Below are positions 1-10,577 of a DNA stretch of 64,000 bases, one piece after another. The translations under genes were made by a program, and so were the position numbers. Numbering within the stretch: position 1 is the first letter of the stretch; every line of letters starts with the position of its first letter. The stretch is from positions 62,001 to 126,000 of the forward strand of contig FONB01000007.1 of the NCBI GenBank assembly GCA_900112785.1, in the 5' to 3' direction. Under the pieces are notes generated by a model, which saw only the letters and a list, made by a program, of their open reading frames with translations, had not been told where the DNA came from and made no database searches. The DNA is from Phytobacter palmae. Lineage in GTDB: Bacteria > Pseudomonadota > Gammaproteobacteria > Enterobacterales > Enterobacteriaceae.

Positions 1-737
<737 letters not shown>

Positions 738-789
738 GACCTGGTCGCGCTTGCGGTATGATACGGCACTCTCTTTAACCTGAGGTGTA

Positions 790-1344
790 GTGATGAAACT
801 GATGTTCGCCTCCGATATTCACGGCTCGCTGCCTGCCACCGAACGCGTACTGGCGTTGTTTACTGAAAGCGGGGCGCAGTGGTTAGTGATTTTGGGTGAT
901 GTGCTCAATCACGGGCCAAGAAACGCGCTGCCGCAAGGGTACGCGCCCGCGCAGGTAGCGGAGCGGCTGAATGAACATGCATCACGCATTATTGCGGTAC
1001 GTGGCAACTGTGACAGCGAAGTCGATCAGATGCTGCTCAATTTCCCCATTACGGCCCCCTGGCAGCAGGTGTTATTGCCTGCACAGCGCCTGTTTTTGAC
1101 CCACGGTCACCTGTTCGGGCCGGATAATTTACCGCCGCTGGCGCAGGGCGATGTGCTGGTCTATGGTCATACTCATCTGCCGGTGGCGCAGCGGCAGGGG
1201 GACGTTTTTCACTTTAATCCGGGCTCGGTGAGTATTCCTAAAGGGGGATTCGACGCCAGTTACGGCATGCTGGAAGAGGGTGTTTTGCGCGTAATGGCAC
1301 TGAATGATAAGCGGCTTATTGCACAGGTCGCGATTAATCCGTAA
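790..1344 (+). CDS. yfcE: Metal-dependent phosphodiesterase YfcE
   Basis: A 184-residue member of the MJ0936/YfcE calcineurin-like phosphoesterase family. The metal-binding motifs are all visible in order: SDIHGS near residue 9, LGDVLNHG around 37, RGNCDS around 74, THGHLFG around 105 and YGHTHLP near 128. In the family these hold two divalent metals and cleave phosphodiesters; E. coli YfcE acts on model substrates such as bis-p-nitrophenyl phosphate and its natural substrate is unknown. Two starts are possible, GTG at 790 and ATG at 793. Both follow a GAGG site, and the double-Met N-terminus of the E. coli protein fits either. Probably co-transcribed with yfcF and yfcD. Confidence 0.93.
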   Translation: MMKLMFASDIHGSLPATERVLALFTESGAQWLVILGDVLNHGPRNALPQGYAPAQVAERLNEHASRIIAVRGNCDSEVDQMLLNFPITAPWQQVLLPAQRLFLTHGHLFGPDNLPPLAQGDVLVYGHTHLPVAQRQGDVFHFNPGSVSIPKGGFDASYGMLEEGVLRVMALNDKRLIAQVAINP

Positions 1345-1393
1345 GTTACCCTTCAACTAAAACGCGCCATAAGAGCGCAATGACGAGACATTT

Positions 1394-1942
1394 GTGATGG
1401 TGGAACCGAATCATTTTACAGGCACGGAGTGGGTGGATATTGTCAGCGAGGACAATGAGGTCATCGCTCAGGCGAGTCGCGAGCAAATGCGCGCGCAATG
1501 TTTGCGCCACCGCGCGACCTATATCGTAGTCCATGATGGTATGGGCAAGATCCTGGTTCAGCGCCGTACGGAAACCAAAGATTTTATGCCGGGTATGCTG
1601 GACGCCACTGCAGGCGGCGTTGTGCAGGCTGACGAAGTGCTGCTGGATTCCGCTCGCCGTGAAGCTGAAGAAGAGCTTGGTATTGCCGGTGTCCCGTTTG
1701 CTGAACATGGCACGTTTTATTTTGAAGATGAACACTGTCGGGTGTGGGGCGGATTATTTAGCTGCGTCTCGCATGGCCCGTTTGCCCTGCAGGAAGAGGA
1801 AGTGAGCGAAGTCTGGTGGATGACGCCAGAAGAGATCACCGCCCGCTGTGATGAATTCACGCAAGATTCGTTAAAAGCACTGGCGCTGTGGATGAGCCGT
1901 AACGCCAGCAATCCTGTCGAAAAAGCCGAAGAAACAGAATAA
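1394..1942 (+). CDS. yfcD: Nudix hydrolase YfcD
   Basis: A 182-residue Nudix protein. The Nudix box starts at GGVVQADE and carries the REAEEELGI signature near residues 90-98, whose glutamates bind Mg2+ in the family. The N-terminal [18 protein letters not shown] segment resembles isopentenyl-diphosphate isomerase-type Nudix proteins, but the substrate of YfcD is not established. The E. coli orthologue has 180 residues and differs mainly in the first 8 and last 10 residues. The start is GTG 1394 or ATG 1397. A strong terminator follows about 50 bp after the stop, closing the yfcF-yfcE-yfcD unit. Confidence 0.92.
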   Translation: MMVEPNHFTGTEWVDIVSEDNEVIAQASREQMRAQCLRHRATYIVVHDGMGKILVQRRTETKDFMPGMLDATAGGVVQADEVLLDSARREAEEELGIAGVPFAEHGTFYFEDEHCRVWGGLFSCVSHGPFALQEEEVSEVWWMTPEEITARCDEFTQDSLKALALWMSRNASNPVEKAEETE

Positions 1943-1991
1943 GGTTACGGTAAACGCCTGGCCTGAAAGCGTTGAGCTTCACAACGGAATG

Positions 1992-2025
1992 AGCCACGCT
2001 GATGAATAATCAGCGTGGCTTTTTT
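1992..2025 (+). terminator. Rho-independent terminator after yfcD
   Basis: A perfect GC-rich stem (AGCCACGCTGA pairing with TCAGCGTGGCT around a TGAATAA loop) is followed by six T residues. It separates yfcD from the ATPase/VWA cassette, so that cassette must have its own promoter. Confidence 0.9.
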
Positions 2026-2049
2026 ACGTGCATAAAAGCGGCAGGAAAA

Positions 2050-2106
2050 TTTAGGTGACGGGTTTCGGCTTTTGCATTAACCTAAAAGGTTGCGAAAAAA
2101 TATAAC
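2050..2106 (+). promoter_or_regulatory. Candidate promoter and inverted repeats for the MoxR/VWA cassette
   Basis: TATAAC at 2101-2106 is a 5/6 match to a -10 box. TTAACC at 2077-2082 is a 4/6 match to a -35 box, 18 bp away. TTTAGGT (2050-2056) and ACCTAAA (2080-2086) form a perfect inverted repeat, and AACCT (2079-2083) with AGGTT (2087-2091) forms another over the -35 box. A regulator may bind here. This is inferred from sequence pattern only. Confidence 0.4.
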
Positions 2107-2121
2107 GAAAAAGGAATTTTT

Positions 2122-3180
2122 ATGCTTTCAGCTATACAACTGACACCAGATCAGACCTTCGAATTTCTCCTTAATGTTGCCATTACCCGTCCTGTATTTT
2201 TATGGGGTGCGCCGGGAATTGGCAAAAGTGCGCTGGTGCGGCGTTTTGCTGATGAAGTCGGCATGGAGTGCGTCTCGCTACTTGGCAGCCAGCTTGCGCC
2301 AGAAGATCTACTGGGCATTCCACAAATTGACGGGCAGTGTTCGCGATTTTATCCCCCGGCAAATATCGTCCGTGACAAACCCTTCGTTTTATTCCTTGAT
2401 GAGCTGAACGCCTCCTCTCACGAAATTCAGAAAGCTTTTTATTCCTTAATTCTGGAGCAGCGTATTGGTGAATACCGGCTGCCGGAAGGCACCGTCGTCA
2501 TTGGCGCAGGGAACCGTGCAAAAGATGCGGCAATCGTGAAACCAATGCCCTCGGCGCTGATCAACCGCATGGTGCATGTCCATCTGCGTGCCGACCATCG
2601 TCAGTGGCTGCACTGGGCTATCAATGAATCCTCCATTCACCCCTGGGTTGTGGAGTACATTCAGTTGCGTCCGGATCAACTCTGGAATGAGCCACCGAAG
2701 CATGAAGAACCTTTTTCGACGCCGCGCAGTTGGCACATGCTTTCTGACGCCCTTAAATCGTTTGGCGAGACTATCAGTGATGAGATGCTGGAAGCGCTGA
2801 TCTATGGTCTTTTATCGCCTGCGCATGCGGCGAGTTTTAAAGGCTTTATTAAACAGATTCGCCAAAAACATACCGTTTCCTCCATCCTTAAAGGTGATGC
2901 GAACTGGCCGGACGATCCTGCCGATCGCGATATTCTCTATTTCCTTGCGCAATCTTTCCGCACGCATCTTTATAAAGAGCTGCCAGAAACGGACAAGACA
3001 TTGCGTAATGAGCACAAGCAGCTGGCGATGAGAGCGAAAGACTGCCTGAAAACGCTGGCGCGAATTAGCGTAGAGATTGCGCAATCTGTGATGAGTGAAG
3101 ACGAACAGGGCAAAAAACTTCCGGCCTGGTTTTTACTGGAGGTTGCTCGCGATCTTCCTCGCCTGGCGGTAAGGAATTAA
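2122..3180 (+). CDS. MoxR-family AAA+ ATPase
   Basis: A 352-residue AAA+ ATPase of the MoxR type. Visible motifs are Walker A GAPGIGKS (residues 29-36), Walker B VLFLDELN (89-96, catalytic D93-E94), sensor-1 GAGNR (128-132) and a candidate arginine finger at R149 in ALINRM. The C-terminal 180 residues are helical and I recognise no other domain. MoxR ATPases normally work as ring chaperones with a VWA-domain partner, as in RavA/ViaA or CbbQ/CbbO, and such a partner follows 4 bp downstream. AAAAGGAA upstream of the ATG is a good ribosome binding site. It is not RavA itself, which is larger and lies elsewhere in E. coli. The substrate is unknown. The cassette takes the place of yfcC in the E. 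coli order. Confidence 0.85.
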   Translation: MLSAIQLTPDQTFEFLLNVAITRPVFLWGAPGIGKSALVRRFADEVGMECVSLLGSQLAPEDLLGIPQIDGQCSRFYPPANIVRDKPFVLFLDELNASSHEIQKAFYSLILEQRIGEYRLPEGTVVIGAGNRAKDAAIVKPMPSALINRMVHVHLRADHRQWLHWAINESSIHPWVVEYIQLRPDQLWNEPPKHEEPFSTPRSWHMLSDALKSFGETISDEMLEALIYGLLSPAHAASFKGFIKQIRQKHTVSSILKGDANWPDDPADRDILYFLAQSFRTHLYKELPETDKTLRNEHKQLAMRAKDCLKTLARISVEIAQSVMSEDEQGKKLPAWFLLEVARDLPRLAVRN

Positions 3181-3184
3181 GGCC

Positions 3185-4987
3185 ATGAAACGTAAAACGG
3201 AGCGTAACCCTGCGCTTGATGCCTGTCAGGCCGGGTTGCAGATTATCGCATGGCATCCGTTGTTCTCCCCCATTTTTGCTCAAATCTATGTCCGTTTTGA
3301 CCATACGCACGCGCAGGTGAGTGCGAAAAACTGGCTGGCAATCAGCAGTGATGGCTATTTGTGGCTCAATGCAAAGCGCCATGCCCGGCCAGAACAATGG
3401 GCGCGGATGGTTGCCCAGGCGCTGGTGGCGCTGGGGTTCGGTTATATAACGCCCCGGACGCCTGAGACAACATGGGAGCTGGCAGTACTGATTTCTACAA
3501 TGCATTTTTGCGAAGGGCTAAAAATCGGTCCATTGCCAGAAGAATTGCAGTCTTACCTTTTTCCGCACGATATACACAGCGACGCTGAACTTCTGTTTCG
3601 ACAATTGCAGGAAGAGGGTATTTCGGAATCACTTGCCCGTTGGCAGACCATTTATTGTGGTGAGCAACGTCATTTTGTTCACGTTGAAAAATCGTCACGC
3701 TATCACTCCATTAACTGGCAGGCGTTGCTGGCTGATGGTCTGAGCAATAGCGTCAGCCAGGCACTTGAACAGGTGGGTGGATATCAGCCGCAGCCGGGTC
3801 AGAAGTATCGGCTGACGCTAGCGCAGAAAGCCCGGCAACAGATAATGACCCTTTATCCCTTGCTGGGGGCGCTGGCTGCAGGATTCGACATTGAAGAAGA
3901 TGCGAAGTTATGCAGCCAGTATGATATTGCCGTGGCGGCGATTGACGTCGGTATTGGCAAAATCTGGATCAACCCGACGGCCCGCTTAACCCAGGCGGAG
4001 ATGCTATTTGTTTTTGCCCACGAACTGTTACATGCAGGATTGAACCATGCATCCCGCCGCCGCGGGCGCGATGCGGAACTGTGGAATGTGGCCTGCGATT
4101 TTATCATCAACGACTGGCTTATTGAGATGCAGGTTGGTGCACCGCCAGAGCTGGGATTGCTCTATGACGCCCGGTTCAGGGGAATGTCGGCAGAAGAAAT
4201 TTATGATTCGCTCGCCATGGATATGCGCCGGTCGCGCAAGCTGATCACTCTGAGGGGCAGGGCGGGGGGCGATATTCTGGGTGAGGACGGCGATCCGCGA
4301 TTTATGAATGCCGAGGCCTATTGTCGTCGGGCCTTGTATCAGGGGATGGAGCGTTGTCTGTATGACCAGAGCCGTGGAACATTGCCAGCTGGGTTGATTG
4401 AAGAAATCCGTAGCCTGGCGCAACCACCTGTCCCCTGGGATGTCGCCCTGGCTGAGTGGTTCGATGAGCATTTCCCGCCGCCTGAGCGACGTCGTACCTA
4501 TGCGCGTCCGTCTCGTCGTCAGAGCGCGACACCGGATATTCCCCGACCAGCCATTCAGCCCCCGACAGAAGAGGAGAGGCATTCGCGCGTTTTTGGCGTC
4601 ATTCTGGATACTTCCGGTTCGATGGACCCTAAGTTGCTGGGAAAGGCGCTTGGCGCCATCGCCAGTTATTCTCTGGCGCGCGAGGTATTTGCCGTGCGCT
4701 TTATCTGTTGTGACGCAAAAGCTTACGATCGCGGCTGGGTCCAGCCTGAACAACTTCTTCACCATTTTATGCTGCAAGGGCGAGGTGGTACTGTTTTGCA
4801 ACCTGGTATTGATTTACTGGATAGCCTGGCGTTGCGCGGAGATTTCCCGCGTGGCGGACCGTTACTGATTATTACCGACGGGTTTTGCGAGAATTATGTT
4901 TCGGTGAAAATGGAGCATGCCTGGTTATTGCCTCAGAACCATCGGCTGCCCTTTGTCCCCCGAGGGAAGGTGTTTTCACTAAGCTAA
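3185..4987 (+). CDS. HExxH metallopeptidase-like and VWA-domain protein (DUF2201 type)
   Basis: A 600-residue protein that looks like the two-part DUF2201 family. The middle domain carries HELLHAGLNH (H279, E280, H283, H288), the zinc-binding signature of a putative metallopeptidase, followed by the typical NVACDFIINDWL segment. After a basic, proline-rich linker (about residues 425-465) comes a VWA fold with an intact MIDAS: DTSGSMD (D475, S477, S479), T536 in GRGGT, and ITDG (D565). No signal peptide or membrane segment is seen, so it is probably cytoplasmic. The ATG lies 4 bp after the ATPase stop, so the two are translationally linked. VWA proteins paired with MoxR ATPases usually act as substrate adaptors; whether this one is proteolytic is unknown. 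A palindromic terminator follows at once. Confidence 0.82.
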   Translation: MKRKTERNPALDACQAGLQIIAWHPLFSPIFAQIYVRFDHTHAQVSAKNWLAISSDGYLWLNAKRHARPEQWARMVAQALVALGFGYITPRTPETTWELAVLISTMHFCEGLKIGPLPEELQSYLFPHDIHSDAELLFRQLQEEGISESLARWQTIYCGEQRHFVHVEKSSRYHSINWQALLADGLSNSVSQALEQVGGYQPQPGQKYRLTLAQKARQQIMTLYPLLGALAAGFDIEEDAKLCSQYDIAVAAIDVGIGKIWINPTARLTQAEMLFVFAHELLHAGLNHASRRRGRDAELWNVACDFIINDWLIEMQVGAPPELGLLYDARFRGMSAEEIYDSLAMDMRRSRKLITLRGRAGGDILGEDGDPRFMNAEAYCRRALYQGMERCLYDQSRGTLPAGLIEEIRSLAQPPVPWDVALAEWFDEHFPPPERRRTYARPSRRQSATPDIPRPAIQPPTEEERHSRVFGVILDTSGSMDPKLLGKALGAIASYSLAREVFAVRFICCDAKAYDRGWVQPEQLLHHFMLQGRGGTVLQPGIDLLDSLALRGDFPRGGPLLIITDGFCENYVSVKMEHAWLLPQNHRLPFVPRGKVFSLS

Positions 4988-5017
4988 AAAAAAAGCTCCT
5001 GCATGCAGGAGCTTTTT
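4986..5017. terminator. Bidirectional terminator between the VWA gene and pta
   Basis: A perfect 20-bp palindrome (4994-5013, core AGCTCCTGCATGCAGGAGCT) is flanked by an A-run on the left and a T-run on the right. It can therefore terminate both the plus-strand cassette and minus-strand pta. Confidence 0.92.
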
Positions 5018-5030
5018 CAGTTAACGGCAA

Positions 5031-7172
5031 TTATTTCTGCTGAGCAGACTGAATTGCAGTCAGGGCGATGGTGTAGACGATATCGTCAACCAGTGCGCCA
5101 CGTGACAGATCGTTAACTGGTTTGCGCATACCCTGCAGCATCGGCCCGATGGAGATCAGATCAGCGGAACGCTGTACCGCTTTGTAGGTGGTGTTACCGG
5201 TGTTCAGATCCGGGAAAATGAACACGGTAGCGCGACCTGCAACCGGCGAGTTCGGTGCTTTGGATTTCGCAACATCGGCCATAACGGCAGCGTCGTACTG
5301 CAACGGACCGTCGATAACCAGATCCGGGCGTTTTTCCTGCGCCAGGCGCGTTGCTTCGCGGACTTTCTCAACATCGCTACCCGCACCGGAGTTACCGGTA
5401 GAGTAGGAGAGCATTGCCACGCGCGGTTCGATGCCAAAAGCAGAAGCGGAGTCAGCGGACTGAATCGCGATTTCAGCCAGTTGTTCAGCGGTCGGATCCG
5501 GGTTGATTGCGCAGTCACCGTAAACATAAACCTGTTCCGGCAGCAGCATAAAGAATACGGAAGAGACCAGAGAGCTACCCGGTGCCGTTTTGATCAGCTG
5601 CAGCGGCGGACGAATGGTGTTCGCGGTGGTGTGAACCGCACCGGAGACCAGACCGTCAACTTCGTCCTGTTCCAGCATCAGGGTACCCAGAACAACGTTG
5701 TCTTCCAGTTGTTCACGGGCAACCGCTTCGGTCATACCCTTGCTCTTACGCAGTTCGACCAGGCGGGCAACGTAGCTTTCACGTACCACATCCGGATCAA
5801 CAATTTCGATACCTGTGCCCAGTTCAACCCCTTGCGCTGCCGCAACACGGTTGATTTCTTCCGGGTTACCCAGCAGTACGCAGGTTGCGATGCCGCGTTC
5901 AGCACAGATAGCCGCTGCTTTAACGGTACGCGGTTCGTCGCCTTCCGGCAGTACAACGCGTTTACCGGCTTTACGTGCCAGCTCGGTCAGCTGATAACGG
6001 AAGGCAGGCGGAGAGAGGCGGCGGCTACGTTCAGAGGTCGCGGTCAGAGACTCGATCCAGTCTGCATTGATATAGCTGGCAACGTATTCCTGAACTTTCT
6101 CGATGCGCTGATGGTCATCAACCGGCACTTCCAGGTTAAAGCTCTGCAGGCTCAGAGAGGTCTGCCAGGTATTGGTCTCAACCATAAATACCGGCAGGCC
6201 GGTTTCGAACGCGCGTTCGCACAATTTGCTGACGCGCGGATCCATTTCGTAGGCCCCTGTCAGCAGGATCGCACCGATTTCAACACCGTTCATTGCGGCC
6301 AGGCACGCTGCCACCAGCACGTCAGGACGGTCTGCGGAGGTCACCAGCAAAGAGCCTGCGCGGAAGTGTTCCAGCATGTGTGGAATGCTACGCGCACAGA
6401 AGGTCACGGATTTCACGCGGCGGGTGCTGATTTCGCCTTCGTTGACGATGGTCGCGTTCAGGTGACGCGCCATGTCGATTGCACGAGTCGCAATCAGGTC
6501 GAAACTCCACGGTACTGCGCCGAGTACAGGCAGCGGGCTGGAGGCCGCCAGGCTTACCGGATCGACTTTAATGACTTTTGCTTTAGACGAGTCATCAAAG
6601 ATTTCAGACAGATCAGGGCGAGTACGACCCTGATCATCAACCGGCGCGTTCAGTTTATTAACGATAACGCCGGTGATGTTGGTGTTTTTCGCGCCGCCAA
6701 AGCTGCTGCGGGTCAGTTCGATACGCTCTTTCAGCTGTTCCTGAGTATCCGTGCCCTGAGACATCACGAACACAATTTCCGCGTTCAGGGTTTTCGCGAT
6801 TTCAAAGTTCAGGGACTGAGCAAACTGATGTTTACGGGTCGGGACCAGACCTTCAACCAGTACTACCTCAGCGTCTTTGCTGTTTTCATGGTAGCGTGCG
6901 ACGATTTCTTCCATCAGCACATCTTTCTGGTTGCTGGAGAGCAGGGACTCAACGTAGCTCATCTTCAACGGTTCTGCCGCTGGCAGGCCGGAGTTGGTGC
7001 GTACGATGGTGGTGGTCTGGTCTGGCGCATCGCCGCCGGCGCGCGGCTGGGCGATAGGTTTAAAGACGCTCAGACGAACGCCTTTACGTTCCATAGCACG
7101 GATCACGCCCAGGCTGACGCTGGTCAGGCCGACGCTGGTTCCGGTAGGGATCAGCATGATAATACGGGACAC
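5031..7172 (-). CDS. pta: Phosphate acetyltransferase
   Basis: Long-form Pta of 713 residues (714 in E. coli). It interconverts acetyl-CoA and acetyl phosphate, the first step of the Pta-AckA acetate pathway. The N-terminal half is a P-loop dethiobiotin-synthetase-like domain ([13 protein letters not shown]), the middle is a DRTGG domain, and the C-terminal about 330 residues are the catalytic PTA domain ([15 protein letters not shown], then the [18 protein letters not shown] region). I chose the GTG start at 7172 because the protein then begins VSRIIMLIP like E. coli and an AGAGGATTAA site precedes it; a longer reading frame to 7223 has no such support. It follows ackA by about 76 bp on the same strand. 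Confidence 0.97.
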   Translation of the reverse strand: MSRIIMLIPTGTSVGLTSVSLGVIRAMERKGVRLSVFKPIAQPRAGGDAPDQTTTIVRTNSGLPAAEPLKMSYVESLLSSNQKDVLMEEIVARYHENSKDAEVVLVEGLVPTRKHQFAQSLNFEIAKTLNAEIVFVMSQGTDTQEQLKERIELTRSSFGGAKNTNITGVIVNKLNAPVDDQGRTRPDLSEIFDDSSKAKVIKVDPVSLAASSPLPVLGAVPWSFDLIATRAIDMARHLNATIVNEGEISTRRVKSVTFCARSIPHMLEHFRAGSLLVTSADRPDVLVAACLAAMNGVEIGAILLTGAYEMDPRVSKLCERAFETGLPVFMVETNTWQTSLSLQSFNLEVPVDDHQRIEKVQEYVASYINADWIESLTATSERSRRLSPPAFRYQLTELARKAGKRVVLPEGDEPRTVKAAAICAERGIATCVLLGNPEEINRVAAAQGVELGTGIEIVDPDVVRESYVARLVELRKSKGMTEAVAREQLEDNVVLGTLMLEQDEVDGLVSGAVHTTANTIRPPLQLIKTAPGSSLVSSVFFMLLPEQVYVYGDCAINPDPTAEQLAEIAIQSADSASAFGIEPRVAMLSYSTGNSGAGSDVEKVREATRLAQEKRPDLVIDGPLQYDAAVMADVAKSKAPNSPVAGRATVFIFPDLNTGNTTYKAVQRSADLISIGPMLQGMRKPVNDLSRGALVDDIVYTIALTAIQSAQQK

Positions 7173-7248
7173 GGTTAATCCTCTTTTCGTTACCGCCATT
7201 TCTGACGGGTTACAAAACAGCACCGCCAGCTAAGCTGGCGGTGTGTAA

Positions 7249-8451
7249 TCAGGCAGTCAGACGGCTCGCGTCTTGCGCGATAACCAGTTCTTCGTTTGTC
7301 GGGATAACGACAGCCGGACGAGTGCCTTCTTTGTTGATGAAGCCAGACTTACCGAAACGGGCAGCCAGGTTACGTTCGTGATCAACTTCGAAGCCCAGAA
7401 CGCCCAGTTTGCCCAGGGACAGTTCGCGCACCATTGCTGCGTTCTCACCGATACCACCGGTGAACACAACCGCATCCAGACGACCATCCATCAGCGCAGT
7501 GTAAGAGCCGATATATTTCGCCAGACGGTGGCAGTAAACGTCCATGGCGCGTTTTGCGTCTTCTTTCTCCTGGTAGTTATCTTCTACATAACGGCAGTCG
7601 CTGGTGACTTCGGTCAGGCCCAGCAGGCCGGACTCTTTGGTCAGCATTTTGTTGATAGCTTCAACGCTCATGCCCAGGGTGTCATGCAGATGGAAAATGA
7701 TAGCCGGGTCGATATCACCAGAACGGGTACCCATGACCAGACCTTCCAGCGGGGTCAGGCCCATGGAGGTGTCAACGCATTTACCGTTACGGATGGCGGA
7801 TACAGAACCACCGTTGCCCAGGTGGCAGGTAATGATGTTCAGTTCTTCTACCGGTTTGTTCAGGACTTTAGCGGCTTCCTGCGTCACATAGTAGTGGCTG
7901 GTGCCGTGTGCGCCATAACGACGAACACCATGCTCTTTGTACAATTTGTACGGCAGAGCATAGAGATAAGACTCTTCCGGCATGGTGGTGTGGAATGCAG
8001 TGTCGAAAACAGCAACGTTTTTCTCTTTCAGACTTGGGAAAGATTTCAGCGCTTCCGCGATACCGATCAGGTGAGCCGGGTTGTGCAGCGGTGCAAATGA
8101 GGCTGCATCTTTAATGCCCTGAATAACGGACTCATCGATAACCACGGAGCTGGTGTATTTTTCGCCACCGTGCACGATACGGTGACCGATTGCTGTCAGT
8201 TGTGCGGACAGTTCTGGTTTTTGTGCCAGAATAGTGTTAACGATAAAGTTCAGCGCTTCACTGTGAGCGGCACCTGCACCTAAAGCCGCTTCTTGTTTAC
8301 CGCCGTCAATTTTCCATTTGATACGTGCTTCAGGAAGATGGAAACATTCGGCTAAACCAGAAAGGTACTCTTCACCGTTGGCTGCGTCGATGATCGCGAA
8401 TTTCAGTGAGGAGCTACCGCAGTTCAGAACCAGTACTAACTTACTCGACAT
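7249..8451 (-). CDS. ackA: Acetate kinase
   Basis: A 400-residue acetate kinase, identical in length to E. coli AckA. It converts acetyl phosphate and ADP to acetate and ATP. The two acetokinase signatures are present: [12 protein letters not shown] at residues 7-18 and the internal [12 protein letters not shown] region near 178-189, along with the GNGGS and GGIGEN phosphate-binding turns of the ASKHA fold. It is the first gene of the ackA-pta unit. The long upstream intergenic stretch probably holds its oxygen-responsive promoter. Confidence 0.97.
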   Translation of the reverse strand: MSSKLVLVLNCGSSSLKFAIIDAANGEEYLSGLAECFHLPEARIKWKIDGGKQEAALGAGAAHSEALNFIVNTILAQKPELSAQLTAIGHRIVHGGEKYTSSVVIDESVIQGIKDAASFAPLHNPAHLIGIAEALKSFPSLKEKNVAVFDTAFHTTMPEESYLYALPYKLYKEHGVRRYGAHGTSHYYVTQEAAKVLNKPVEELNIITCHLGNGGSVSAIRNGKCVDTSMGLTPLEGLVMGTRSGDIDPAIIFHLHDTLGMSVEAINKMLTKESGLLGLTEVTSDCRYVEDNYQEKEDAKRAMDVYCHRLAKYIGSYTALMDGRLDAVVFTGGIGENAAMVRELSLGKLGVLGFEVDHERNLAARFGKSGFINKEGTRPAVVIPTNEELVIAQDASRLTA

Positions 8452-8788
8452 GGAAGTACCTATTTATGATACGTGGCTAAAAAAACGTCAGTGAGTCTCA
8501 CAGAATAACGGATGATGACGCTGACATTTATGATTAACATCATGCCCGGTTAATTTTCTGGCATGATGGAAAGAATACTTAAGATTTTATGCCATTTTGC
8601 GCAAATTTCAGACAGTGGCATAATGGACTTCAAAGTTGACGAGCGACCACACTTCGTCTACGGCCTGTTAAGGCAGGCACAGGATACCTGATACCGTGCG
8701 CAATTGACAAAAAATTTTAACGTTGTCATGCACAGTTGTTGTTTTGCACAATTATTTTAATTTTTATATGTGAAGTTGAGGTAACACC
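8452..8788. promoter_or_regulatory. Divergent ackA / yfbV intergenic region
   Basis: 337 bp with no gene that I can support. A plausible plus-strand promoter toward yfbV is TTGCGC at 8597-8602 with CATAAT at 8619-8624 (16-bp spacing). TTGACA at 8704-8709 lacks a convincing -10 box. In E. coli the ackA promoter is controlled by ArcA and FNR, but I could not identify those sites by eye. Confidence 0.35.
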
Positions 8789-9244
8789 ATGTCCACTTCA
8801 GAAAATCGCCCCGTAAGTTTTTTGGGATTGTTTCGCCGGGGGCAGCACTATGCGAAGACCTGGCCCATGGAAAAAAGCCTCGCCCCGCTATTTATAGAAA
8901 ATCGAACGATACGCGCCACCCGTTATGCCATTCGCTTTATGCCACCCGTTGCTGTGTTTACGCTGTGCTGGCAAATCGCTCTTGGCGGGCAGTTAGGCCC
9001 GACTGTCGCCACGGCGCTGTTTGCCCTGAGCCTGCCAATGCAAGGGCTGTGGTGGCTGGGTAAGCGCTCTGTCACGCCGTTGCCCCCGACGATTCTGCAT
9101 TGGTTTTATGAAGTACGCGGTAAATTGCAGGAGGCTGGTCAGGCACTGGCACCTGTCGAAGGCAAACCTGATTATCAGGCATTAGCTGACACGCTTAAGC
9201 GCGCCTTCAAACAACTCGATAAAACTTTCCTTGATGACTTGTGA
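8789..9244 (+). CDS. yfbV: UPF0208 membrane protein YfbV
   Basis: A 151-residue inner-membrane protein matching E. coli YfbV. Two hydrophobic segments are visible, about residues 45-65 ([13 protein letters not shown]) and 69-88 ([19 protein letters not shown]), joined by a short turn. The C-terminal 60 residues are soluble and helical. In E. coli it has been implicated in insulating the Ter macrodomain boundary of the chromosome. GAGGTAACACC is the ribosome binding site. A terminator follows the gene. Confidence 0.93.
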   Translation: MSTSENRPVSFLGLFRRGQHYAKTWPMEKSLAPLFIENRTIRATRYAIRFMPPVAVFTLCWQIALGGQLGPTVATALFALSLPMQGLWWLGKRSVTPLPPTILHWFYEVRGKLQEAGQALAPVEGKPDYQALADTLKRAFKQLDKTFLDDL

Positions 9245-9248
9245 TTGA

Positions 9249-9833
<585 letters not shown>

Positions 9834-9843
9834 GGAGGCTCGC

Positions 9844-10503
9844 GTGCAGTGCAAAGGATTTCTGTTTGACCTGGATGGCACCCTGGTAAATTCGTTGCCC
9901 GTCGTGGAGCGTTCATGGTGCAGTTGGGCCGACCGCTTCGGCATCGATCATGACGAAGTGCTGGATTTTATCCATGGCAAACAGGCCATTACTTCGTTAC
10001 GTCACTTTATGGCTGGTCGCTCCGAAGAGGAAATCGCCGCGGAGTTTACCTGGCTGGAGGAGATTGAAGCGACGGATACCGAAGGTGTCGTGGCCTTGCC
10101 CGGCGCGCTCGAGTTATTGAACCATCTCAATGAATCCCATATTCCCTGGGGGATTGTGACGTCGGGATCCATCCCTGTTGCTCATGCTCGCCACTGTGCG
10201 GCAGGGCTGCCGATGCCGGATGTATTTGTCACGGCGGAGCAGGTGAAGCGCGGAAAGCCTGAACCGGATCCCTATCTGCTTGGGGCAAAACTGCTTGGTC
10301 TACCGCCGCAAGAGTGTGTGGTGGTGGAAGACGCAGGGGCAGGCGTGCTTTCTGGTCTGGCGGCAAATTGCCATGTTATCGCGGTGAATGTGCCTGCAGA
10401 TTCGCCGCGCCTGGATGAGGCGGACTTAGTGCTTACTTCCCTGGATGAAGTGAGCGTGGCAAAGCAGCCTGATGGTAATGTCGTTGTCAGACGAAAAGCC
10501 TGA
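9844..10503 (+). CDS. hxpA: HAD-family sugar phosphatase HxpA (YfbT)
   Basis: A 219-residue haloacid-dehalogenase phosphatase, orthologue of E. coli YfbT/HxpA, which hydrolyses hexitol and sugar phosphates. The nucleophile motif DLDGT (D9, D11) is at the N-terminus, motif II is TSGS around residue 110, the motif III lysine is in KRGKPEPDPYL, and the motif IV acidic pair is in VVVEDAGAGV. The start is GTG at 9844, preceded by GAGGAGG. A longer frame from 9805 would overlap yfbU and adds unrelated residues. Confidence 0.93.
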   Translation: MQCKGFLFDLDGTLVNSLPVVERSWCSWADRFGIDHDEVLDFIHGKQAITSLRHFMAGRSEEEIAAEFTWLEEIEATDTEGVVALPGALELLNHLNESHIPWGIVTSGSIPVAHARHCAAGLPMPDVFVTAEQVKRGKPEPDPYLLGAKLLGLPPQECVVVEDAGAGVLSGLAANCHVIAVNVPADSPRLDEADLVLTSLDEVSVAKQPDGNVVVRRKA

Positions 10504-10513
10504 GTCATGATGT

Positions 10514-10538
10514 AGCCCCGCACCGCCGGGGCTTTTTT
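10514..10538 (+). terminator. Terminator after hxpA
   Basis: The stem AGCCCC/GGGGCT with extra C-G pairs is followed by six T residues. It is 11 bp after the hxpA stop. Confidence 0.88.
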
Positions 10539-10577
10539 ATGGCAAGATGAATTACCCCATTTAAACAAGGACATGTT

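Noticed and set aside
5481-7178. 565-codon plus-strand open frame opposite pta
   Set aside because: Lies wholly antisense to pta, encodes no recognisable domain and has a composition typical of the reverse complement of a high-codon-bias gene.
7273-8100. 275-codon plus-strand frame opposite ackA
   Set aside because: Antisense shadow; ackA is complete and well conserved on the other strand.
8704-8709. TTGACA as a -35 box for yfbV
   Set aside because: No acceptable -10 hexamer at 15-19 bp downstream.
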